DNA of 64,000 bases from Persicaria tinctoria. Taxonomy: Eukaryota; Streptophyta; Magnoliopsida; Caryophyllales; Polygonaceae. A program made the position numbers and the translations under genes. The DNA is taken from NCBI GenBank assembly GCA_037127255.1, contig JBANSL010000001.1, positions 35,765,001-35,829,000 of the forward strand, written 5' to 3'. The stretch's first letter is position 1. Every line of letters starts with the position of its first letter. The notes beneath the pieces are model-generated. The model was not told the origin of the DNA. It was given only the letters and a program-made list of their open reading frames with translations, and did not search any database. Shown piece after piece: positions 12,054 to 25,127 of the stretch.

Positions 12054-14757
12054 CTAGTGCTTCAACCGGACTTCCGTCGCGGAGCAAGCTCCTGCGTCCT
12101 GGGACTTAACGAAGGTGTTGATCCAGGAGACTAGGCTCAAACCGGAATCCCGACGCGGTGCAAGCTCCAGCGTCCTGGGACTTAACGAAGTTGCTGATTC
12201 GGGAGAATATAGCTCAAACCAGATTCCCGACGCGGAGCCAGCTCCAGCGTCCTGGGACTTAACGAAGTTGTTGATCCGGAAGACTAGAGCTCCAACCGGA
12301 TTCTCGACGCGGAGCAAGCTTCAGCGTCCTGGGTCATAACGAAGTTGTTGATCTGAGAGACTAGAGCTCCAACCGAATTCCTGACGTGGAGCGAGCTCCA
12401 GCTTCCTGGGTCTTAATGAATTTGTTGATCAGACAGACTAGAGCTCCAACCGGATTCCCGAAGCGTAGCAAGCTCCAGCGTCCTGGGACTTAACGAAATT
12501 ATTGATTCGGGAGACTAGGGCTCCAACCGGATTCCCGACGCGGAGCAAGCTCCAGCGTCCCGGGAGTTAACAAAGTTGCTGAGCCGGGAGAGTAGATCTC
12601 CAATCGGATTCCCTACGCGGAGCAAGCTCCAGTGTCCTGGGTCTTAATGAAGTTGTTGATCCGGGAGACTAGAGATCCAAACGAATTCTCGACGCGGAGC
12701 CAACTCCTGCGTCCGGGGTCTTAACGAAGTTGTTTATCCAGGAGACTAGAGCTCCAACCGGATTCCCGACAAGGAGCGAGCTCCAGCGTCCTGGGTCTTA
12801 ATGAAGTTGTTGATCCGGGAGACTAGAGCTCCAACCGGACTCCCGACGCGGAGCAAGCTCTACCGTCCTGGGACTTAACGAAGTTGTTGATCCGGGAGAC
12901 TAGAGATCCAACCCGATTCACGACGTGGAGCGAGCTCTAGCGATCTGAAGTTGTTGATCCGGGAGACTAGAGCTCCAACCGGACTTCCTTTGTGGAGCAA
13001 GCTCCTGCGTCCTGGGACTTAACAAAGGTGTTGATCCGGGAGACTAGAGCTTCGACCAGATTCCCGACTAGGAGCGAGCTCCAGCGTTTTGGGTCTTAAC
13101 GAAGTTGTTGATCCGGGAGACTAGAGCTCCAACCGGACTCCCGGCGCGGAGCAAGCTCTAGCGTCCTGGGACATAACGAAGTTGTTGATCCGGGAGAGTA
13201 GAGCTCCAACCGGATTCCCGACGCGGAGCAAGCTTCAGCGTCCTGGGTCTTAACGAAGTTGTTGATCTGAGAGACTAGCGCTCCAACCGGATTCCTGACG
13301 TGGAGCGAGCTCCGGCTTCCTGGGTCTTAACGAATTTGTTGATCAGACAGACTAGAGCTCCAACCGGATTCCCGAAGCGTAGCAAGCTCCAGCGTCTTGG
13401 GACTTAACAAAATTATTGATCCGGGAGACTAGGGCTCCAACCGGATTCCTGACGCGGAGCAAGCTCTAGCGTCCCGGGAGTTAACAAAGTTGCTGAGCCG
13501 GGAGAGTAGAGCTCCAATCGGATTCCCGACGCGGAGCAAGCTCTAGTGTCCTGGGTCTTAATGAAGTTTTTGATCCGGGAGACTAGAGCTCCAACCGAAT
13601 TCTCGAGGCGGAGCCAGCTCCTGCGTCCGGGGTCTTAACGAAGTTGTTTATCCAGGAGAGTAGAGCTCCAATAGGATTCCCGACGCGGAGCAAGCTGCAA
13701 CGTCCTGGTTCTTAACGAATTTGTTGATCTAAGAGACTAGAGCTCCAACCGCATTCCTGACGTGGAGCGAGCTCTAGCGTTCTGAAGTTGTTGATCCGGG
13801 AGACTAGAGCTCCAACCGGACTTCCGTCGCGGAGCAAGCTCCTACGTCCTGGGACTTAACGAAGGTGTTGATCCGGGAGACTAGAGCTCCAACCAGATTC
13901 CCGACAAGGAGTGAGCTCCAGCGTTCTGGGTCTTAACGAAGTTGTTGATCTGGGAGACTCGAGCTCCAACCGGACTCCCGACGCGGAGCAAGCTCTAGCG
14001 TCCTGGGACATAACGAAGTTGTTGATCCGGGAGACTAGAGATCCAACTGGATTCCCGATATGGAGCGAGCTCTAGCGTTTTGAAGTTGTTGATCCGGGAG
14101 ACTAGAGCTTCAACCGGACTTCCGTCGCGGAGCAAGCTCCTGCGTCCTGGGTCTTAACGAAGGTATTGATCCAGGAGACTAGGCTCAAACCGGAATCCCG
14201 ACGCGATGCAAGCTCCAGCGTCCTAGGACTTAACGAAGTTGCTGATTCGGGAGAATATAGCTCCAACCAGATTCCCGACGCGGAGCCAGCTCCAGCGTCC
14301 TGGGACTTAACGAAGTTGTTGATCCGGAAGACTAGAGCTCCAACCGGATTTCCGACGCGGAGCAAGCTTCAGCGTCCTGGGTCATAACGAAGTTGTTGAT
14401 CTGAGAGACTAGAGCTCCAACCGAATTCCTGACGTGGAGCGAGCTCCAGCTTCCTGGGTCTTAATGAATTTGTTGATCAGACAGACTAGAGCTCCAACCG
14501 GATTCCCGAAGCGTAGCAAGCTCCAGCGTCCTGGGACTTAACGAAATTATTGATTCGGGAGACTAGGGCTCCAACCGGATTCCCGACGCGGAGCAAGCTC
14601 CAGCGTCCCGGGAATTAACAAAGTTGTTGAGCCGGGAGAGTAGATCTCCAATCGGATTCCCGACGCGGAGCAAGCTCTAGTGTCCTGGGTCTTAATGAAG
14701 TTGTTGATCCGGGAGACTAGAGCTCCAAACGAATTCTCGACGCGGAGCCAGCTCCTG
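12054..14757. repeat. Higher-order repeat, 2048-bp period
   Basis: The segment around 12054-12340 recurs at 14102-14388, a shift of 2048 bp, including the unusual CCAGGAGACTAGGCTC monomer that has lost one G (76 bp). The period equals 23 x 77 + 76 + 3 x 67. Short 67-bp monomers are near 12945, 13779 and 14070. Copies match closely by eye across several hundred bases. The right limit is approximate. Confidence 0.75.
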
Positions 14758-15270
14758 CGTCCGGGGTCTTAACGAAGTTGTTTATCCAGGAGACTAGAGC
14801 TCCAACCGGATTCCCGACAAGGAGCGAGCTCCAGCGTCCTGGGTCTTAACGAAGTTGTTGATCTGACAGATAAAGCTCCAACTGGATTCCTGACGCAGAG
14901 CAAGCTCCGGTGTCTTGGGACATAACGAAATTGTTGATCCGGGAGACTAGGGCTCAAACCGGAATCCCGACGCGATGCAAGCTCCAGCGTCCTGGGACTT
15001 AACGAAGTTGTTGATCCGGGAGACTAGAGCTCCAACCGGATTCCCGACGTGGGGCGAGCTCCACCGTTCTGCGTCTTAACTAAGTTGTTGATCCTGGAGA
15101 CTAGAGCTCCAACCGGACTCCCGATGCGGAGCAAGCTCCAGCGTCTTGGGACTTAACAAAGTTGTTGATCCGGGAGACTAGAGCTCCAACCGGATTCCCG
15201 ACGCGGGGTGAGCTCCACCGTTCTGCGTCTTAACTAAGTTGTTGATCCGGGAGACTATAGCTCCAACCGG

Positions 15271-16370
15271 ACTCCTGGCGCGGAGCAAGCTCTAGCGTCC
15301 TGGGACTTAACGAAGTTGTTGATCCGGGAGACTAGAGCTCCAATCGGATTCCCGACGCGGAGACAGCTCCTGCGTCCGGGGTCTTAACGAAGTTGTTGAT
15401 CCGGGAGAGTAGAGCTCCAACCGGATTCCCGACGCGGAGCAAGCTTCAGCGTCCTGGTTCTTAACGAAGTTGTTGATCTGAGTGACTAGAGCTCCAACCG
15501 GATTCCCGACGGGGAGCGAGCTCCAACATCCTGGGTCTTAACGAAGTCGTTGATCTGAGAGACTAGAGCTCCAACCGGATTCCCGACGTGGAGCAAGCTC
15601 CAGCGTCCTGGGACTTAACGAAATTGTTGATCCGGGAGACTAGGGCTCCAACCGGATTCTTGACGCGGAGCAAGCTCCAGCGTCCCGGGAGTTAACAAAG
15701 TTACTGAGCCGGGAGAGTAGAGCTCCAATCGGATTCCCGACGCGGAGCAAGCTCCAGTGTCCTGGGTCTTAATGAAGTTGTTGATCCGGGAGACTAGAGC
15801 TCCAACCGAATTCTCGACGCGGAGCCAGCTCCTGCGTCCGGGGTCTTAACGAAGTTGTTTATCCGGGAGAGTAGAGCTCCAATCGGATTCCCGACGCGGA
15901 GCAAGCTGCAGCGTCCTAGGTCTTAACGAAGTTGTTGATCTAAGAGACTAGAGCTCCAATCGGATTCCCGACGTGGAGCGAGCTCTAGCGTCCTGGGTCT
16001 TAACGAAGTTGTTGATCTGACAGATAAAGCTCCAACCGGATTCCTGACTCAGAGCAAGCTCCGGTGTCTTGGGACATAACGAAATTGTTGATCCGGGAGA
16101 CTAGGGCTCAAACCAGAATCCCAACGCGATGCAAGCTCCAGCGTCCTGGGACTTAACGAAGTTGTTGATCCGGGAGACTAGAGCTCCAACCGGATTCCCG
16201 ACGTGGGGCGAGCTCCACCGTTCTGCGTCTTAACTAAGTTGTTGATCCGGGAGACTAGAGCTCCAACCGGACTCCCGATGAGGAGCAAGCTCTAGCGTCC
16301 TGGGACTTAACGAAGTTGTTGATCCGGGAGACTAGAGATCCAACCGGATTCCCGACGTGGAGCGAGCTCT
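15271..16370. repeat. Long-range duplicate of the segment at 5.8-7.0 kb
   Basis: Starting at ACTCCTGGCGCGG (15271) the monomer order and diagnostic variants follow those from 5803 onward. These include GACGGGGAGCGAGCTCC, a GAAGTCGTTGATC monomer and the GACAGATAAAG monomer. The copies are 9468 bp apart. The first 540 bases of the window follow the same order from about position 51. The right boundary is estimated by eye. Confidence 0.65.
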
Positions 16371-19300
16371 AGCGTTCTGAAGTTGTTGATCCGGGAGACT
16401 AGAGCTCCAACCGGACTTCCGTCGTGGAGCAAGCTCCTGCGTCCTGGGACTTAACAAAGGTGTTGATCCGGGAGACTAGAGCTCCAACCAGATTCCCGAC
16501 ATGGAGCGAGCTCCAGCGTCCTGGGTCTTAACGAAGTTGTTGATCCGGGAGACTAGAGCTCCAACCGGACTCCCGGCGCGGAGCAAGCTCTAGCGTCCTG
16601 GGACTTAACGAAGTTGTTGATCCGGGAGAGTAGAGCTCCAACCGGATTCCCGATGTGGAGCAAGCTTCAGCGTCCTGGGTCTTAACGAAGTTGTTGATCT
16701 GAGAGACTAGAGCTCCAACCTGATTCCTGACGTGGAGCGAGCTCCAGCTTCCTGGGTCTTAACGAATTTGTTGATCAGACAGACTAGAGCTCCAACCGGA
16801 TTCCCGAAGCGTAGCAAGCTCTAGCGTCCTAGGACTTAACGAAATTATTGATCCGGGAGACTAGGGCTCCAACCGGATTCCCGACGCGGAGCAAGCTCCA
16901 GCGTCCCGGGAGTTAACATAGTTGTTGAGCCGTCAGAGTAGAGCTCCAATCGGATTCCCGACGCGGAGCCATCCCCAGTGTCCTGGGTCTTAATGAAGTT
17001 GATGATTCGGGAGACTAGAGCTCCAACCGAATTCTCGACGCGGAGCCAGCTCCTGCGTCCGGGGTCTTAACGAAGTTGTTTATCCAGGAGAGTAGAGCTC
17101 CAATCGGATTCCCGACGCGGAGCAAGCTGCAACGTCCTGGTTTTTAACAAATTTATTGATCTAAGTGACTAGAGCTCCAACCGGATTCCCGACGTGGAGC
17201 GAGCTCTAGCGTTCTGAAGTTGTTGATCCGGGAGACTAGAGCTCCAACCGGACTTCCGTCGCGGAGCAAGCTCCTACGTCCTGGGACTTAACGAAGGTGT
17301 TGATCCGGGAGACTAGAGCTCCAACCAGATTCCCGACAAGGAGTGAGCTCCAGCGTTCTGGGTCTTAACGAAGTTGTTGATCTGGGAGACTCGAGCTCCA
17401 ACCGGACTCCGGACGCGGAGCAAGCTCTAGCGTCCTGGGACATAACGAAGTTGTTGATCCGGAAGACTAGAGATCCAACCGGATTCCCGACGTGGAGCGA
17501 GCTCTAGCGTTCTGAAGTTGTTGATCCGGGAGACTAGAGCTTCAACCGGACTTCCGTCGCGGAGCAAGCTCCTGCGTCCTGGGACTTAACGAAGGTGTTG
17601 ATCCAGGAGACTAGGGCTCAAACCGGAATCCCGACGCGATGCAAGCCCCAGCGTCCTGGGACTTAACGAAGTTGCTGATTCGGGAGAATATAGCTCCAAC
17701 CGGATTCCCGACGCGGAGCAAGCTCCAGCGTCCTGGGACTTAACGAAGTTGTTGATCCGGGAGACTAGAGCTCCAACCGGATTCTCGACGCGGGGCGAGC
17801 TCCACCGTTCTGCGTCTTAACTAAGTTGTTAATCCGGGAGACTAGAGCTCCAACCGGACTCCCGACGCGGAGCAAGCTCTAGCGTCCTGGGACTTAACGA
17901 AGTTGTTGATCCGGGAGACTAGAGATCCAACCGGATTCACGACGTGGAGTGAGCTCTAGCGTTCTGGGTCTTAACGAAGTTGTTGATCCGGGAGACTAGA
18001 GCTCCAACCGGACTCCCGGCGCGGAGCAAGCTCTAGCGTCCTGGGACTTAACGAAGTTGTTGATCCGGGAGAGTAGAGCTCCAACCGGATTCCCGACGTG
18101 GAGCAAGCTTCAGCGTCCTGGGTCTTAACGAAGTTGTTGATCTGAGAGACTAGAGCTCCAACCGGATTCCTGACGTGGAGCGAGCTCCAGCTTCCTGGGT
18201 CTTAACGAATTTGTTGATCAGACAGACTAGAGCTCCAACCGGATTCCCGAAGCGTAGCAAGCTCCAGCGTCTCGGGACTTAACAAAATTATTGATCCGGG
18301 AGACTAGGGCTCCAACCGGATTCCCGACGTGGAGCAAGCTCCAGCGTCTCGGGAGTTAACAAAGTTGCTGAGCCGGGAGAGTAGAGCTCCAATCGGATTC
18401 CCGACGCGGAGCAAGCTCTAGTGTCCTGGGTCTTAATGAAGTTGTTGATCCGGGAGAATAGAGCTCCAACCGAATTCTCGACGCGGAGCCAGCTCCTGCG
18501 TCCGGGGTCTTAACGAAGTTGTTTATCCAGGAGAGTAGAGCTCCAATCGGATTCCCGACGCGGAGCAAGCTACAACGTCCTGGTTCTTAACGAATTTGTT
18601 GATCTAAGAGACTAGAGCTCCAACCGGATTTCCGACGTGGAGCGAGCTCTAGCGTTCTGAAGTTGTTGATCCGGGAGACTAGAGCTCCAACCAGACTTCC
18701 GTCGCGGAGCAAGCTCCTACGTCCTGGGACTTAACGAAGGTGTTGATCCGGGAGACTAGAGCTCCAACCAGATTCCCGACAAGGAGTGAGCTCCGGCGTT
18801 CTGGGTCTTAACGAAGTTGTTGATCTGGGAGACTCGAGCTCCAACCGGACTCCCGACGCGGAGCAAGCTCTAGCGTCCTGGGACATAACGAAGTTGTTGA
18901 TCCGGGAGACTAGAGATCCAACCGGATTCCCGATGTGGAGCGAGCTCTAGCGTTTTGAAGTTGTTGATCCGGGAGACTAGAGGTTCAACCGGACTTCCGT
19001 CGCGGAGCAAGCTCCTGCGTCCTGGGACTTAACGAAGGTGTTGATCCAGGAGACTAGGGCTCAAACCGGAATCCCGACGCGATGCAAGCTCCAGCGTCCT
19101 GGGACTTAACGAAGTTGCTGATTCGGGAGAATATAGCTCCAACCAGATTCCCGATGCGGAGCCAGCTCCAGTGTCCTGGGACTTAACGAAGTTGTTGATC
19201 CGGGAGACTAGAGCTCCAACCGGATTCCCGACGCGGGGCGAGCTCCACCATTCCGCGTCTTAACTAAGTTGTTGAACCGAGAGACTAGAGCTCCAACCGA

Positions 19301-19619
19301 ACTCCCGACGCGGAGCAAGCTCTAGCGCCCTGGGACTTAACGAAGTTGTTGATCCGGGAGACTAGAGCTCCAACCGGATTCCCGACAAGGAGCGAGCTTC
19401 AGCGTTCTGAGTTTTAACGAAGTTGTTAATCCGGGAGACTAGAGCTCCAACTCCCGTTGCGGAGCAAGTTCTAGCGTCCTGGGACTTAACAATGTTGTTG
19501 ATCCGGGAGACTAGAGCTCTAACCGGATTCCCGATGCGGAGCCAGCTCCAGCGTCCGGGGTCTTAACGAAGTTGTTGATCCGGGAGAGTAGACCTCCAAC
19601 CGGATTCCCGACGCGGAGC

Positions 19620-22600
19620 AAGCTTTAGCGTCCCGGGTCTTAACGAAGTTGTTGATTTGAGAGACTAGAGCTCCAACCGGATTCCCGACGTGGAGCGAGC
19701 TCCAGCGTCCTAGGTCTTAACGAATTTGTTGATCAGACAAACTAGAGCTCCAACCGGATTCTCGATGTGTAGCAAGCTCCAGCGTCCTGGGACTTAACTA
19801 AATTGTTGATCCGGGAGACTAGGGCTCCAACCGGAGTCCCGACGTGGACCAAGCTCCAGCGTACTGGGAGTTAACAAAGGTGCTGAGCCGGGAGACTAGA
19901 GCTCCAATCGGATTACCGACGCGGAGCAAGCTCCAGCGTCCTGGGTCTTAATGAAGTTGTTGATCCGGGAGACTAGAGCTCCTACCGAATTCTCGACGCG
20001 GAACCAGCTCCTGCGTCCGGGGTCTTAACGAAGTTGTTTATCCGAGAGAGTAGAGCTCCAATCGGATTCCCGATACGGAGCAAGTTGCAGCGTCCTGGGT
20101 CTTAACAAAGTTGTTGATCTGAGAGAATAGAGCTCCAACCGGATTCCCGACGTGGAGCGAGCTCCAGCGTCCTGGGTCTTAACGAAGTTGTTGATCCGAC
20201 AGATAAAGCTCCAACTGGATTCCTGACGCGGAGCAAGCTCCAGCGTCCTGGGACTTAACGAAATTGTTGATCCGGGAGACTAGGGCTCCAACCGGAATCC
20301 CGGTGCGGTGCATGCTCCAACGTCCTGGGACTTAACGAAGTTGCTGATTCGGGAGAATATAGCTCCAATCGGATTCCCGACGCGGAGCAAGCTCCAGCGT
20401 CCTGGGACTTAACGAAGTTGTTGAACCGGGAGACTAGAGCTCCAACCGGATTCCCGACGCGGAGCGAGCTCCAGCGTTCTGCGTCTTAACTAAGTTGTTG
20501 ATCCGGAAGACTAGAGCTCCAACCGGACTCCCGACGCGGAGCAAATTCTAGCGTCCTAGGACTTACCGAAGTTGTTGATCCGGGAGACTAGAGGTCCAAC
20601 CGGATTCCCGATGAGGAGCGAGCTCTAGCGTTCTGAAGTTGTTGATACGGGAGACTAGAGCTCCAACCGGACTCCCATCGCGGAGCAAGCTCCTGTGTCC
20701 TGGGACTTAACGAAGTCGTTGATCCGGGAGACTAGAGCTCCAACCGGATTCCCGACAAGGAGCGAGCTCCAGCGTTCTGAGTCTTAACGAAGTTGTTGAT
20801 CCGGGAGACTAGAGCTCCAACCGGACTCCCGTTGCGGAGCAAGCTCTAGCGTCCTAGGACGTAACGAAGTTTTTGATCCGAGAGACTAGAGCTCCAACCG
20901 GATTCCCGATGCGGAGCCAGCTCCAGCTTCCGGGGTCTTAACGAAGTTGTTGATCCGGGAGAGTAGATCTCCAACCGGATTCCCGACGCGGAGCAAGCTT
21001 TAGCGCCCTGGGTCTTAACGAAGTTGTTGATTTGAGAGACTAGAGCTCCAACCGGATTCCCGATGTGGAGCGAGCTCTAGCATTCTTAAGTTGTTGATAT
21101 GGGAGACTAGAGCTCCAACCGGACTCCCGTCGCGGAGCAAGCTCCTGCGTCCTGGGACTTAACGAAGTCGTTGATCCGGGAAACTAGAGCTCCAACCGGA
21201 TTCCCGACAAGGAGCGAGCTCCAGCGTTCTGAGTCTTAACGAAGTTGTTGATCCGGGAGACTAGAGTTCCAACCGAATTCCCAACAAGGAACGAGCTCCA
21301 GCGTTCTGAGTTTTAACGAAGTTGTTGATCCGGGAGACTAGAGCTCCAACCGGACTCCCGTCGCGGAGCAAGCTTTAGCGTCCTGGGTCTTAACGAAGTT
21401 GTTGATTTGAGAGACTAGAGCTCCAACCGGATTCCCGACGTGGAGCGAGCTCCAGCGTCCTAGGTCTTAACGAATTTGTTGATCAGACAAACTAGAGCTC
21501 CAACCGGATTCTCGATGTGTAGCAAGCTCCAACGTCCTAGGACTTAACTAAATTGTTGATCCGGGAGACTAGGGCTCCAACCGGAGTCCCGACGTGGACC
21601 AAGCTCCAGCGTACTGGGAGTTAACAAAGGTGCTGAGCCGGGAGACTAGAGCTCCAATCGGATTACCGACGCGGAGCAAGCTCCAGCGTCCTGGGTCTTA
21701 ATGAAGTTGTTGATCCGGGAGACTAGAGCTCCTACCGAATTCTCGACGCGGAGCCAGCTCCTGCGTCCGGGGTCTTAACGAAGTTGTTTATCCGAGAGAG
21801 TAGAGCTCCAATCGGATTCCCGATACGGAGCAAGTTGCAGCGTCCTGGGTCTTAACAAAGTTGTTGATCTGAGAGAATAGAGCTCCAACCGGATTCCCAA
21901 CGTGGAGCGAGCTCCAGCGTCCTGGGTCTTAACGAAGTTGTTGATCCGACAGATAAAGCTCCAACCGGATTCCTGACGCGGAGCAAGCTCCAGCGTCCTG
22001 GGACTTAACGAAATTGTTGATCCGGGAGACTAGGGCTCCAACCGGAATCCCGGTGCGGTGCATGCTCCAACGTCCTGGGACTTAACGAAGTTGCTGATTC
22101 GGGAGAATATAGCTCCAATCGGATTCCCGACGCGGAGCAAGCTCCAGCGTCCTGGGACTTAACGAAGTTGTTCATCCGGGAGACTAGAGCTCCAACCGGA
22201 TTCCCGACGCGGAGCGAGCTCCAGCGTTCTGCGTCTTAACTAAGTTGTTGATCCGGAAGACTAGAGCTCCAACCGGACTCCCGACGCGGAGCAAATTCTA
22301 GCGTCCTAGGACTTACCGAAGTTGTTGATCCGGGAGACTAGAGGTCCAACCGGATTCCCGATGAGGAGCGAGCTCTAGCGTTCTGAAGTTGTTGATACGG
22401 GAGACTAGAGCTCCAACCGGACTCCCATCGCGGAGCAAGCTCCTGTGTCCTGGGACTTAACGAAGTCGTTGATCCGGGAGACTAGAGCTCCAACCGGATT
22501 CCCGACAAGGAGCGAGCTCCAGCGTTCTGAGTCTTAACGAAGTTGTTGATCCGGGAGACTAGAGCTCCAACCGGACTCCCGTTGCGGAGCAAGCTCTAGC

Positions 22601-24869
22601 GTCCTAGGACGTAACGAAGTTGTTGATCCGAGAGACTAGAGCTCCAACCGGATTCCCGATGCGGAGCCAGCTCCAGCTTCCGGGATCTTAACGAAGTTGT
22701 TGATCCGGGAGAGTAGATCTCCAACCGGATTCCCGACGCGGAGCAAGCTTTAGCGCCCTAGGTCTTAACGAAGTTGTTGATTTGAGAGACTAGAGCTCCA
22801 ACCGGATTCCCGACGTGGAGCGAGCTCTAGCGTTCTTAAGTTGTTGATATGGGAGACTAGAGCTCCAACCGGACTCCCGTCGCGGAGCAAGCTCCTGCGT
22901 CCTGGGACTTAACGAAGTCGTTGATCCGGGAAACTAGAGCTCCAACCGGATTCCCGACAAGGAGCGAGCTCCAGCGTTCTGAGTCTTAACGAAGTTGTTG
23001 ATCCGGGAGACTAGAGTTCCAACCGAATTCCCAACAAGGAACGAGCTCCAGCGTTCTGAGTTTTAACGAAGTTGTTGATCCGGGAGACTAGAGCTCCAAC
23101 CGGACTCCCGTCGCGGAGCAAGCTCTAGCGTCCTGGGTCTTAACGAAGTTGTTGATTTGAGAGACTAGAGCTCCAACCGGATTCCCGACGTGGAACGAGC
23201 TCCAGCGTCCTAGGTCTTAACGAATTTGTTGATCAGACAAACTAGAGCTCCAACCGGATTCTCGATGTGTAGCAAGCTCCAACGTCCTAGGACTTAACTA
23301 AATTGTTGATCCGGGAGACTAGGGCTCCAACCGGAGTCCCGACGTGGACCAAGCTCCAGCGTACTGGGAGTTAACAAAGGTGCTGAGCCGGGAGACTAGA
23401 GCTCCAATCGGATTACCGACGCGGAGCAAGCTCCAGCGTCCTGGGTCTTAATGAAGTTGTTGATCCGGGAGACTAGAGCTCCTACCGAATTCTCGACGCG
23501 GAGCCAGCTCCTGCGTCCGGGGTCTTAACGAAGTTGTTTATCCGAGAGAGTAGAGCTCCAATCGGATTCCCGATACGGAGCAAGTTGCAGCGTCCTGGGT
23601 CTTAACAAAGTTGTTGATCTGAGAGAATAGAGCTCCAACCGGATTCCCAACGTGGAGCGAGCTCCAGCGTCCTGGGTCTTAACGAAGTTGTTGATCCGAC
23701 AGATAAAGCTCCAACCGGATTCCTGACGCGGAGCAAGCTCCAGCGTCCTGGGACTTAACGAAATTGTTGATCCGGGAGACTAGGGCTCCAACCGGAATCC
23801 CGGTGCGGTGCATGCTCCAACGTCCTGGGACTTAACGAAGTTGCTGATTCGGGAGAATATAGCTCCAATCGGATTCCCGACGCGGAGCAAGCTCCAGCGT
23901 CCTGGGACTTAACGAAGTTGTTCATCCGGGAGACTAGAGCTCCAACCGGATTCCCGACGCGGAGCGAGCTCCAGCGTTCTGCGTCTTAACTAAGTTGTTG
24001 ATCCGGAAGACTAGAGCTCCAACCGGACTCCCGACGCGGAGCAAATTCTAGCGTCCTAGGACTTACCGAAGTTGTTGATCCGGGAGACTAGAGGTCCAAC
24101 CGGATTCCCGATGAGGAGCGAGCTCTAGCGTTCTGAAGTTGTTGATACGGGAGACTAGAGCTCCAACCGGACTCCCATCGCGGAGCAAGCTCCTGTGTCC
24201 TGGGACTTAACGAAGTCGTTGATCCGGGAGACTAGAGCTCCAACCGGATTCCCGACAAGGAGCGAGCTCCAGCGTTCTGAGTCTTAACGAAGTTGTTGAT
24301 CCGGGAGACTAGAGCTCCAACCGGACTCCCGTTGCGGAGCAAGCTCTAGCGTCCTAGGACGTAACGAAGTTGTTGATCCGAGAGACTAGAGCTCCAACCG
24401 GATTCCCGATGCGGAGCCAGCTCCAGCTTCCGGGGTCTTAACGAAGTTGTTGATCCGGGAGAGTAGATCTCCAACCGGATTCCCGACGCGGAGCAAGCTT
24501 TAGCGCCCTAGGTCTTAACGAAGTTGTTGATTTGAGAGACTAGAGCTCCAACCGGATTCCCGACGTGGAGCGAGCTCTAGCGTTCTTAAGTTGTTGATAT
24601 GGGAGACTAGAGCTCCAACCGGACTCCCGTCGCGGAGCAAGCTCCTGCGTCCTGGGACTTAACGAAGTCGTTGATCCGGGAGACTAGAGCTCCAACCGGA
24701 TTCCCGACAAGGAGCGAGCTCCAGCGTTCTGAGTCTTAACGAAGTTGTTGATCCGGGAGACTAGAGCTCCAACCGAATTCCCAACAAGGAACGAGCTCCA
24801 GCGTTCTGAGTTTTAACGAAGTTGTTGATCCGGGAGACTAGAGCTCCAACCGGACTCCCATTGTGGAGC
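19620..24869. repeat. Higher-order repeat, 1750 bp x 3
   Basis: Three consecutive copies begin at about 19620, 21370 and 23120. The marker GATCAGACAAACTAG is at 19731, 21481 and 23231, giving exactly 1750 bp twice. The unit holds 23 monomers: 20 of 77 bp, one of 76 bp (the GACAGATAAAG type) and two of 67 bp, which sum to 1750. Copies are near-identical by eye, with only scattered single-base changes. Sequence before copy 1 and after copy 3 has a different monomer order, which fixes the limits. This is the most homogeneous stretch of the window. Confidence 0.88.
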
Positions 24870-25127
24870 AAGCTCTAGCGTCCTGGGACTTAACAAAGTT
24901 GTTGATCCGGGAGACTAGAGCTCTAACCGGATTCCCGATGCGGAGCCAGCTCCAGCGTCCGGGGTCTTAACGAAGTTGTTGATCCGGGAGAGTAGATCTC
25001 CAACCGGAATCCCGACGTGGAGCGAGCTCCAGCGTCCTGGGTCTTAACGAATTTGTTGATCAGACAGACTAGAGCTCCAACCGGATTCTCGATGTGTAGC
25101 AAGCTCCAGCGTCCTGGGACTTAACGA

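Noticed and set aside
12115..14387. Forward-strand satellite ORFs (about 73-74 codons)
   Set aside because: Same reason: a read-through of satellite monomers, overlapping reverse-strand frames, with no coding signature.
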